From NCBI GenBank assembly GCA_945885485.1, contig CAMCYT010000197.1, forward strand, positions 1 through 5,221: a stretch of 5,221 nt of DNA, given 5' to 3'. Shown here piece after piece: positions 1 to 5,221 of this stretch. The stretch's first letter is position 1. Each line of letters begins with the position of its first letter. Below the pieces are notes generated by a model. The model was not told the DNA's origin, did no database searches, and was given only the letters and a program-made list of their open reading frames with translations. Both the position numbers and the translations under genes were made by a program. Origin of the DNA: Prosthecobacter debontii. GTDB taxonomy: Bacteria; Verrucomicrobiota; Verrucomicrobiia; Verrucomicrobiales; Akkermansiaceae.

Positions 1-612
1 GCAGGAACTTTCTTCGATTTCGAGTTCGATCTCATCTGCCCAGCGGTAAAAGACGCTCTGTGGGATGACGGCGGCAAGAGCGATAAGAAGGCCTGCGGCT
101 GTGGTGATAAGGGCTTCTGCTATACCTGCAGCGACGGCGCCACCACCGGAGCCGCTACTGCCTGCTGCAGCAAGGCCGGCAAAGGAGGCGATCATACCTG
201 TCACGGTTCCGGTCATCCCCAGTAGAGGAGCTGCCATACCGATGGTGGTGAGGACATCTAGGCGTTTGTTAACAACACTCATTGCCTGGGCGCTGTAGTC
301 TTGCATGACTTGACCGACGACTTGGCGCATGATCTCTGGGTTTTCCTTTTTGTCGAGAAGTTGACTATATGAGCGCAGCCCAGCAAGAATGACAGATGCT
401 ACTGGTCCGCCTGCGGCTTCGCATTCGCTGATAGCGGATGAAATGTTATTTTCCTTCAAGCGGGCTTGCACCTTGGAGCGAAGGGAGCGGGTATCAATTC
501 GGCGGTTTTCACGAAAGGAAAACCATCGGTCATAGACGACGGCAATTCCGATGAGACTACACAACATGAGGGGAATCATTAGAGGCCCGCCTGCAAGGAT
601 TTGTTCGATCAT
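1..612 (-). CDS. MotA/TolQ/ExbB family proton channel protein (C-terminus off the window)
   Basis: The first 204 codons of an ExbB/TolQ-type inner-membrane subunit, which with an ExbD/TolR partner uses the proton motive force to drive an envelope process. It is open at the left edge, and with family members about 200-240 residues long, little should be missing. TM1 is at about 5-26, followed by a cytoplasmic domain (about 27-120). TM2 begins in the hallmark APLLGMTGTVTGM (128-140) and TM3 lies in GIAEALITTAAGL (163-175). T136 and T171 align with the E. coli ExbB pore threonines T148 and T181, and E166 with E176. Two oddities are a Gly/Ser/Ala-rich TM2-TM3 loop (about 148-161) and Ala at 180 where ExbB usually has the Pro of AIPA. 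The start is bounded by an in-frame TAA 15 bases upstream with no other start codon between; no Shine-Dalgarno is visible. ExbB, TolQ or a paralogue cannot be told apart without the downstream gene. Confidence 0.95.
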   Translation of the reverse strand, partial: MIEQILAGGPLMIPLMLCSLIGIAVVYDRWFSFRENRRIDTRSLRSKVQARLKENNISSAISECEAAGGPVASVILAGLRSYSQLLDKKENPEIMRQVVGQVMQDYSAQAMSVVNKRLDVLTTIGMAAPLLGMTGTVTGMIASFAGLAAAGSSGSGGGAVAAGIAEALITTAAGLLIALAAVIPQSVFYRWADEIELEIEESSC

Positions 613-643
613 AGTTTTTAGGTGTGGTTAGAGGAAATGGTTA
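613..643 (-). other. Short intergenic gap before the ExbB/TolQ gene
   Basis: This is the only non-coding stretch in the window, 31 bases. It is A/T- and C-rich on the coding strand and has no GGAGG-like ribosome-binding site, no hairpin and no T-tract terminator. It is too short for a convincing separate promoter, which supports cotranscription of the ExbB/TolQ gene with the two upstream genes. Confidence 0.7.
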
Positions 644-970
644 TTAATTTGTTAGAAAATCTATTACTTTTAGAGCATCGCGAGGAGAGAGGTTGACGCG
701 TTTCATACGCAATGATGAAGTGGAGTCGATCACTAATTCTCCAGTGGCAGCTGTATAATGGCAGTCGCGGCAATCAGCCAGCTGGACGCGTTCAACGTAG
801 CGGCGGCGGGCGACGGCAAAAAGGATGAGTTCGTTGCCGCTGATGCAAATCCAAACGGGAGTACTGCGCCACCAGCGACCGGCATCAATACGCGTACGAG
901 TCCGCAGTAAGAGCTTGGGTTCGGCTCCGTCTGTGAGTTCGTCGAGTAGGGTTTCCTCCAGAAGGTTCAT
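644..970 (-). CDS. Small hypothetical protein, possible PH-like fold, translationally coupled
   Basis: A complete 108-residue ORF whose ATG overlaps the TGA of the giant gene (ATGA), the usual arrangement for translational coupling. No Shine-Dalgarno sequence precedes it; the upstream bases are an A8 run followed by CAGACG. There is no signal peptide or membrane segment, so the product is probably cytoplasmic unless fused to its neighbour by frameshifting. An acidic N-terminal helix (about 2-15) is followed by a basic stretch with WW at 33-34. Then come alternating beta-strand-like segments (about 39-43, 47-54, 58-63, 70-83), with basic ARRRY at 54-58, and a final amphipathic helix at 95-106. 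Several short strands capped by one helix recall bacterial PH-like domains; this is inferred from pattern only. A CRDC (CxxC) sits at 67-70. I do not recognise the family. Its place between a giant envelope protein and an ExbB/TolQ gene suggests an accessory role in the same system. Confidence 0.8.
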   Translation of the reverse strand: MNLLEETLLDELTDGAEPKLLLRTRTRIDAGRWWRSTPVWICISGNELILFAVARRRYVERVQLADCRDCHYTAATGELVIDSTSSLRMKRVNLSPRDALKVIDFLTN

Positions 971-3900
971 CGTCTGTTTTTTTTGCTTTCTTTGAGAGAT
1001 TCGATCATGCGTTCACGTGCTTCATTTTCAAGAGCGACGCGTTTTTCGAAGGCTGGATCGGCGAGGCGTCCGCGAGAATATTTCGCCCAAATGCTGTCAG
1101 GGAAATCAAAGGTGACGCGGCGGTAGGTTTCGTAAGCGAGTTCCATGGCTTCGCCGCGGCCTCTATAATTGTCTTCCGTGTAAAGGGCGGTGATGCGCTC
1201 TTGGCAGATACCACTCCAATAGAGGGATTGTGAGCGGATCTCGCGATCATCGTATTTCTCGTTGGCGTGAACGTTGATGAAGATTTTGACGGCTTTGTTG
1301 TATTGATGCGCGCGCATGTAGTTTTGGCCAGCGCGGAGTCCGGCGAGTCCGGCGAGTGGATCCTCGGGGAAACGTTCCTGGAGTTTTTCGAAGACCATGG
1401 CGGCATTGAGAAACTCAGGGTAGGAAAGTTGATCAAGGCGGAGGACTTCGGCCTTTGTGGCATCATCGGTTTTTTCACGGAGCGGATCGGCCTGTTGTTT
1501 CAAGGCGAGGCCGGTTTGTTGGAAATATGCGCCGAGGCGCGACATGACTGAAGGGATCAGCTCATGGTTGGGGTATTTGTAAGCGAGTTTGACGTATTCC
1601 TCTACTGCGTTTTCGGTCTCTCCCATTTTTTCATAAACGAGTGCGGTTTTGAACTGGGCTTTAGGAGCGAACTCGGTATCGGGATAATCCGTCGGGATTT
1701 TCGAGAAACGAGCGAGGGCGTCCTGATACATCGGGAGCTTGGATTCTTCGTTCTTCGCGAGGTCGGCGTATTCTTGTGCGAGGTTTCCTAACAGGTATTC
1801 GGCATGGGCGCGGAGATCGTCGTCGCGGTGAGTGGCGATGGCCTCTGCGAGGAGTTTACGCGCTTGAGCGATTTCGCGGCGAGCGAGGCTTTCTTGGTCA
1901 AGTTCGCGGTGTTTTTTAGCGAGCTCGAAGTAACACTCAGCCAGAGTAAAGCTGGTGCGGACAGCCATTTCGTCTCCATTGAAGCGCTTGCTGAAAGGCT
2001 CGATCATACCATCCGCACCTTTGTTGACCGTAACGATGATCGAAGGGGTTTCTTTGTTAGACGGATAGGAAATTTCAACGTTATCACCGTAGCGGACAGG
2101 GAAGCCATTCAGAGCGACTGGTGGAAGCTTGGCTGGCATTTTATCCGGCGCGTAGCTGATAGAGAACGCGGATTTGAAAATACCGCTGTGTGCCTCAGTT
2201 TCCTGGAGTTCATACGTAGTGGTCGTGGTTCCGGCTTTGAGGGTGACAGAGGTGATATCGCGGTCGGGTCCACGATCAAGTCCACGATCGATGAGGCGGA
2301 GATAAATTTTTTCGCCGACGAAGGCTTTCTCCAGAGGCTCGGTGAAATTGGCGTTCATGGCGTCGAGGAACGGATGACTCTCGACTGTGAAGCTAGCGGT
2401 GATCCATTTGATTTGATCCTTGGGGTCTTTGTAAGGATAGCCGATATGAACAATGTCACCGACTTTGACCGCGAGGCCATCTGGGATAGATGATTCTGCC
2501 AGTGATTCTGCGGATTTGGTGGCGAAGCTGCGATCGGGATTTTCTCCAAGGATGAGCGGGACGGAGAAGAAGAAGCGACCTTCTTCAAGTGGTGGCTGGT
2601 TGCTCGGAGCAGTCGGTGGTTGACCGAGCTTATATCCATTTGGGATGACCACGCCCGAGTTTTTCAATGAGCCCACAAGCTTGAGTGTGCCGGGAACCGC
2701 GACGTCGAAGGCGCCTTTGACAACCGTTTGTTTGGCTTTGCGTCCAGTTTCCGTTTGCACGTAGGCGTTGATTGTGCTGCTTCCGGCGAGAGCGAGATGA
2801 GGAAATACTACATCGAAACGCACGCTCGAACCCATGACAGCGGTGAGGGATTGAGTTTCGGCGCCGTGGACGAAATCCAGCGCACGACGTGGCGTTACGA
2901 GTTCCGGACCCGAGGCACGGGCAGGAGGAGTTTCAGATTTCTTCGGTGCTGGCTTATTGACTACTACCGGCAGGACTTTGCTGGTGACGTTGTAGGTGGC
3001 GATCTTTGGCTCAGTGTAGAGCGCGTGTTGAATGACAACTTCACGATCGGTAGGAATACCAGGGCTGAGGTTTTCTGCGTCCCGATAGGATGCAGTAAGA
3101 GTTCCGCCTTCGGTGAGTTGGATTTCGGAAGCGCGGGCAGGTTGGCCGGTGACGGGAAAAACACGCCCGAGGAAACGACCGCTGTGTTCTTCCGTTTCGA
3201 TAGCTTGGATGGTGGCTTTGCCGCCGGAGGAGGAAACCACTTTGATTTCGACCATGTCTTTTTCGGAGCTGGCGTCCATGTCGGGATCATCGATGACGAT
3301 GGCAACCGCATCATCGAAGCGAAAGCGGCGGATGGGTTCTAACAACAGCTCGCGACCCGTTTCTTTTTCGATATAATTCAGGAAAGAAGCGGTGAGGACG
3401 GCGTCGTTGAATGCGACGTTGAGACGTTGCTCGTGGCGATCACGTTTGGGTGATGCGCTGCGCGGATCTTGGTAGCGGACGCTGATGCTATCTCCGGGGA
3501 GCACTTCGAGTTGGTTGTTATCGCGGAGCTGCATGAAATCCTGAGTAACGGGAATGAGCACCTTGCCTTCACGATTGTTGAGTGTGACTTTTTTGATGGT
3601 CGGAGCGGCGCCGTCGAAAGCATTGATGACTAGACGAACGAGGCGCGCGCGGGTTTGATCACCAAAGGCTACTTCGAGACCACCGTTGGCGCCTGTGGAA
3701 ATTTTCGCGACTTGGGGGATCATCGCTCTAACATTTTCTGGAAATGCGAGAGGATTGAACATGCTATCCGGGCAAGGAACGAGTTCCGGCTTGCCATCTT
3801 GGTCGCAGAGAAGGACGGGTTTGTGTTTGGGGAAATCACCGCGACCATCGCTGCGCCAGATTTGGATTTCATGGAGGCCGGGAGCGAGCTCACGTTCGAT

Positions 3901-5221
3901 AAGCATTCCGTTTTCGGCATCGGCCGTAGCGGGGATACCGTTGAGGAGGAAGATCGTGTTGCCGTTCTCAGGGAGACCGGTGAGCTGGAAGCGGCGAATG
4001 GCGGCGGCGGGTTGATAGAAAAGAGCGCGATAGCGAATGAGGCAGCCATAACCCGGATGGCTTGTTTCAACGAGAGGTAATGGACCAGCGGACAGGCTTA
4101 CAACGTTGGCAGAGAGATATCCGATCTCTTCCTTGTTAGAATGAATTTCCATGATCTCGAACCAATCCTTAGGAAGTTCACGACCGGTAGGCTTGGAGAT
4201 TCCAATCGCCTTAGTTCCAAATGTAGGGAACGAGGAAACGTTTGGTCTACCGTCCCATACAGGGGTGGTTTCTGGGTAACGAGCACGGGTGGTCCAGTTG
4301 CGGCCATCGAGTGAGGTTTGAAGCACGAAGCGCTTGAGTTGATTGGAAGCCTCACCCATATCGAGAATCATTTGATTGACGGTGGCGTTGTCGTTGAGGT
4401 CGATGCCGAAGGTGCGCGATTTCTGTGCGTCGCCGACATTTCCCTGCCAACCCGGGTATTCACGTGAGCTGATCGCCATGTTCGGATCACGACCCGGAGC
4501 GCTTTCTGAGGCGAAGGCTATAGCTTGTGCTCCGGCGGTGGGGACGATGCCTTGGAACTCGCCGCTATAGGGTGAGGTTTCTTTGAGAGCGAGCTGACGG
4601 ATTTCATCACCGCTGGAAGTTTGGAGACTGACGGTGACTTCGTCCGCTCCGGAGGTAAGACTGCGATCTGGATCGGTGACGCGGATGTAAACTGGGTTAC
4701 CGGGACGGACTGTGCGAGTGCCGAGGGCGGCTTGGGAGGAGGAAACACCGAGCTCTTCGATGTTGAGGCGGCGTTCGCCTTCGCGTGGAGGAAACGCACC
4801 GGCGGAGAAAGATAAGAAAGCATCTGAAGCGACGCCGATGACGATATCGGGATCGGCAGGGAGATCCTTCATTTTCGCGCGGAAGCGAGCGGAGTAGCCG
4901 AAGCGGATTTCGTCTTCGCCGAGAATTTGGAGGATTTTATCGCCGGCGACAGGTGCGCCGAGTGAGGTAGGAACGTCAGCGCGGTATTTTTCTTTGCTGT
5001 CGCCGAGTTGATAGAGAAGAATACGCTCACGGTCGCCGGATTTAGCCCAAATTTCGACTTCGATTTCTGAACCCGCGCCGGAGACGTTGAGGGTTGGATC
5101 GCGGAGGTTGATTTTGACGGATTCACCGGGAACGATGACCGTCTTATCTTGGGAAGGTCCGAGTTCGATTTCGCTGGCCTCGACGAGTTTGCGCATCTCG
5201 AAGTGGATTTTACCACGAAGG
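967..5221 (-). CDS. Giant beta-sandwich repeat and TPR protein, probably exported (N-terminus off the window)
   Basis: The frame is open for at least 1417 codons. The first Met is at 5196, but eight sense codons (LRGKIHFE) precede it to the edge. That Met has no Shine-Dalgarno sequence and no signal peptide follows it, so the true start is probably upstream. Numbering from this Met, five diverged beta-sandwich repeats lie at about 21-103, 165-578, 629-708, 789-925 and 961-1047. Their recurring motifs are V.I.v.DPD, ET..hSG.F.g and v..GD.I.v.Y.D. The second repeat is interrupted by discoidin-like and PA14-like sequence at about 224-555. A Pro-rich linker covers 744-765. Residues 1076-1380 are TPR helices with four [YF]P[DN]-type unit ends, as in BamD/CpoB. 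The tail is basic (KESKKNRR). From these families I infer an envelope or surface scaffold that binds protein or glycan; no enzymatic motif is seen. The stop overlaps the next gene's ATG. The ORF is certain; the function is tentative. Confidence 0.9.
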   Translation of the reverse strand, partial: LRGKIHFEMRKLVEASEIELGPSQDKTVIVPGESVKINLRDPTLNVSGAGSEIEVEIWAKSGDRERILLYQLGDSKEKYRADVPTSLGAPVAGDKILQILGEDEIRFGYSARFRAKMKDLPADPDIVIGVASDAFLSFSAGAFPPREGERRLNIEELGVSSSQAALGTRTVRPGNPVYIRVTDPDRSLTSGADEVTVSLQTSSGDEIRQLALKETSPYSGEFQGIVPTAGAQAIAFASESAPGRDPNMAISSREYPGWQGNVGDAQKSRTFGIDLNDNATVNQMILDMGEASNQLKRFVLQTSLDGRNWTTRARYPETTPVWDGRPNVSSFPTFGTKAIGISKPTGRELPKDWFEIMEIHSNKEEIGYLSANVVSLSAGPLPLVETSHPGYGCLIRYRALFYQPAAAIRRFQLTGLPENGNTIFLLNGIPATADAENGMLIERELAPGLHEIQIWRSDGRGDFPKHKPVLLCDQDGKPELVPCPDSMFNPLAFPENVRAMIPQVAKISTGANGGLEVAFGDQTRARLVRLVINAFDGAAPTIKKVTLNNREGKVLIPVTQDFMQLRDNNQLEVLPGDSISVRYQDPRSASPKRDRHEQRLNVAFNDAVLTASFLNYIEKETGRELLLEPIRRFRFDDAVAIVIDDPDMDASSEKDMVEIKVVSSSGGKATIQAIETEEHSGRFLGRVFPVTGQPARASEIQLTEGGTLTASYRDAENLSPGIPTDREVVIQHALYTEPKIATYNVTSKVLPVVVNKPAPKKSETPPARASGPELVTPRRALDFVHGAETQSLTAVMGSSVRFDVVFPHLALAGSSTINAYVQTETGRKAKQTVVKGAFDVAVPGTLKLVGSLKNSGVVIPNGYKLGQPPTAPSNQPPLEEGRFFFSVPLILGENPDRSFATKSAESLAESSIPDGLAVKVGDIVHIGYPYKDPKDQIKWITASFTVESHPFLDAMNANFTEPLEKAFVGEKIYLRLIDRGLDRGPDRDITSVTLKAGTTTTTYELQETEAHSGIFKSAFSISYAPDKMPAKLPPVALNGFPVRYGDNVEISYPSNKETPSIIVTVNKGADGMIEPFSKRFNGDEMAVRTSFTLAECYFELAKKHRELDQESLARREIAQARKLLAEAIATHRDDDLRAHAEYLLGNLAQEYADLAKNEESKLPMYQDALARFSKIPTDYPDTEFAPKAQFKTALVYEKMGETENAVEEYVKLAYKYPNHELIPSVMSRLGAYFQQTGLALKQQADPLREKTDDATKAEVLRLDQLSYPEFLNAAMVFEKLQERFPEDPLAGLAGLRAGQNYMRAHQYNKAVKIFINVHANEKYDDREIRSQSLYWSGICQERITALYTEDNYRGRGEAMELAYETYRRVTFDFPDSIWAKYSRGRLADPAFEKRVALENEARERMIESLKESKKNRR
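976..984 (-). promoter_or_regulatory. A8 run with A AAA AAC heptamer, candidate -1 frameshift site
   Basis: The giant gene ends with codons AGC AAA AAA AAC AGA CGA TGA. The last A of the first AAA plus AAA AAC forms an X XXY YYZ heptamer in the correct phase. A -1 slip leads into CAG ACG ATG AAC, the frame of the 108-residue gene, so translation would continue through it. An added A from polymerase slippage on the A8 tract would have the same effect. I see no clear downstream stem-loop. The run may simply reflect a Lys-rich C-terminus (KESKKN), so its function is a hypothesis. Confidence 0.3.
1057..1971 (-). other. TPR-rich C-terminal region resembling BamD/CpoB
   Basis: Residues about 1076-1380 are almost wholly helical, with TPR-type spacing of small and aromatic residues. 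A representative unit is FAPKAQFKTALVYEKMGE (1176-1193) followed by NAVEEYVKLAYKYPN (1196-1210). Unit ends recur as YPDTEFAPKA (1171), YPNHELIP (1208), FPEDPLAG (1276) and FPDSIWAKY (1365). This [YF]P.S..A pattern is typical of periplasmic TPR proteins such as BamD and CpoB/YbgF. About six units can be seen, with a charged insertion near 1230-1258. The likely role is protein-protein contact. Confidence 0.75.
1337..1357 (-). repeat. 9-bp tandem microrepeat in the TPR region
   Basis: On the plus strand agtccggcg occurs twice in a row and a third copy begins (2.3 copies). It keeps frame and encodes the LAGLAGL stretch at about residues 1281-1287. It is probably a small replication-slippage product tolerated in a helix. 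Confidence 0.7.
2056..2316 (-). repeat. Beta-sandwich repeat 5, adjoining the TPR region
   Basis: Residues about 961-1047. KIYLRLIDRGLDRGPDRD (963-980), ETEAHSGIFKSAFSI (999-1013) and PVRYGDNVEISYPSN (1033-1047) give all three motifs in order. ETEAHSG is nearly the same as ETEEHSG of repeat 3. The acidic opening loop is expanded by a 12-base tandem duplication, and a run of five threonines (990-994) precedes the mid-motif. Confidence 0.65.
2268..2291 (-). repeat. 12-bp tandem duplication in the acidic loop of repeat 5
   Basis: On the plus strand gtccacgatcaa is followed directly by gtccacgatcga, 11 of 12 bases identical. It keeps frame and produces the DRGL-DRGP sequence (970-977) where other copies have a single DPD-type loop. 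Confidence 0.8.
2422..2832 (-). repeat. Beta-sandwich repeat 4, diverged
   Basis: Residues about 789-925. SSVRFDVVFPHLALAGSS (790-807) stands in place of the DPD motif, which is lost. EEGRFFFSVPL (871-881) stands in for the SG.F.g motif. The closing LAVKVGDIVHIGYPYKDP (908-925) is clear. The copy is longer than repeats 3 and 5 because of a loop around 830-870 rich in Gly and Pro. Membership rests mainly on the closing motif and the order. Confidence 0.5.
2902..2967 (-). other. Proline/lysine-rich linker in the giant protein
   Basis: Residues about 744-765. VVVNKPAPKKSETPPARASG is rich in Pro, Lys, Ser and Ala and lacks strand or helix pattern. It separates the first three repeats from repeats 4 and 5 and the TPR region, and is probably a flexible, exposed hinge. 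Confidence 0.6.
3073..3312 (-). repeat. Beta-sandwich repeat 3 of the giant protein
   Basis: Residues about 629-708. It has all three motifs at tight spacing: VAIVIDDPDMD (631-641), ETEEHSGRFLG (667-677) and TEGGTLTASYRDAEN (695-709). This is the best template for the repeat in this protein, about 80 residues long. The paired acidic residues of DDPDMD make a plausible calcium-binding loop, by analogy only. Confidence 0.7.
3463..3531 (-). repeat. Beta-sandwich repeat 2, C-terminal part
   Basis: Residues about 556-578. NNQLEVLPGDSISVRYQDP closely matches the closing motif of the other repeats (L.v..GD.I.v.Y.D) and completes the copy begun at residue 165. An alternative reading is a separate, diverged repeat whose first half, about 505-550, has lost the DPD motif. 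Confidence 0.5.
3532..4527 (-). other. Insertion in repeat 2 with discoidin-like and PA14-like segments
   Basis: Residues about 224-555. At about 250-340, TFGIDLNDN, ILDMGEASNQLKRF and LQTSLDGRNWT (292-302) recall discoidin (F5/8 type C)-like beta-sandwiches, where the S.DG..W motif is common. At about 380-475, HPGYGCLIRYRALFYQP followed by FLLNG (416-420) and an ELAPGLHEIQI strand recalls PA14-like domains. Both families often bind carbohydrate, but no binding residues can be assigned here. Cysteines C385, C464 and C475 cluster in this part and could form a disulfide if exported. Domain names are by eye only. Confidence 0.45.
4528..4704 (-). repeat. Beta-sandwich repeat 2, N-terminal part
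   Basis: Residues about 165-223. This is one of the clearest copies: VYIRVTDPDRSL (169-180), DEVTVSLQTSSGD (185-197), then KETSPYSGEFQG (205-216). The expected closing v..GD.I.v.Y.D motif does not follow within about 35 residues as it does in repeats 3 and 5. It appears only at about 566-577, after a large insertion. Confidence 0.65.
4888..5136 (-). repeat. Beta-sandwich repeat 1 of the giant protein
   Basis: Residues about 21-103. It opens with VKINLRDPTLN (27-37) and continues with alternating strands (EIEVEIW). The mid-motif (KYRADVPTS, 70-78) is weak and it closes with GEDEIRFGY (93-101). The order and spacing match the other copies. The DPxLN start resembles tandem Ig-like repeats of large bacterial surface proteins, where acidic loops often bind calcium; calcium binding here is inference. 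Confidence 0.6.

Noticed and set aside
65..298. A 77-codon plus-strand frame rich in Ala, Pro and Arg
   Set aside because: It is antisense to the TM2-TM3 part of the ExbB/TolQ gene, which has clear family motifs. The low-complexity composition is typical of a shadow frame.
613..643. A separate promoter or terminator between the small gene and the ExbB/TolQ gene
   Set aside because: The gap is only 31 bases and shows no hairpin, T-tract or paired -35/-10 elements.
1005..1478. A 157-codon minus-strand frame overlapping the TPR region
   Set aside because: It is an alternative frame of the same DNA, rich in Ser, Lys and Pro with no domain pattern, while the long frame here shows regular TPR units.
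1804..2493. A 229-codon open frame on the plus strand
   Set aside because: It lies wholly antisense to the giant gene, whose repeat and TPR motifs run through this region. Its translation has no recognisable domain pattern, and it reflects codon bias on the opposite strand.
2728..3342. A 204-codon open frame on the plus strand rich in Gly, Phe and Asp
   Set aside because: It is antisense to repeats 3 and 4 of the giant gene. The composition is what the reverse complement of that coding sequence gives, and no motif or ribosome-binding site supports it.
1..5221. CRISPR array, tRNA/rRNA gene, insertion sequence or attachment site
   Set aside because: Coding sequence fills all but 31 bases. No spaced direct repeats, terminal inverted repeats, transposase motifs or structural-RNA landmarks were seen.

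Overview
The window is a fragment of a co-directional gene block, all on the minus strand, so it is transcribed from high to low coordinates. It looks like a Gram-negative bacterium: an ExbB/TolQ-type inner-membrane proton-channel gene sits beside a very large, probably exported, beta-sandwich/TPR protein. The combination of a giant repeat protein of this style, a small companion gene and an ExbB/TolQ gene, with weak ribosome-binding sites, suggests the Verrucomicrobia/PVC group. That is an impression, not a demonstrated placement.

Layout in transcription order. (1) Positions 5221 to 967 hold one very long reading frame, at least 1417 codons and open at the right edge, so its N-terminus and any signal peptide are missing. 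It carries about five copies of an extracellular-type beta-sandwich repeat. One copy is split by about 330 residues of discoidin-like and PA14-like sequence. A proline-rich linker lies between the third and fourth repeats, and a C-terminal alpha-helical TPR region resembles BamD/CpoB(YbgF). (2) Positions 970 to 644 hold a 108-residue protein of unknown function with a possible PH-like fold. Its ATG overlaps the stop of the large gene as ATGA. (3) After a 31-base gap, positions 612 to 1 hold the first 204 residues of an ExbB/TolQ/MotA-family protein that runs off the left edge.

The tight packing points to one transcription unit with its promoter beyond 5221; no promoter or terminator is visible inside. 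In Tol-Pal and TonB systems an ExbB/TolQ motor works with an ExbD/TolR partner, and CpoB, a periplasmic TPR protein, is linked to Tol. The inferred theme is therefore a proton-motive-force-driven envelope system with a giant TPR/beta-sandwich partner. The most unusual local signal is an A8 run with an A AAA AAC heptamer just before the large gene's stop. A -1 slip there would fuse the giant protein in frame to the small downstream protein.
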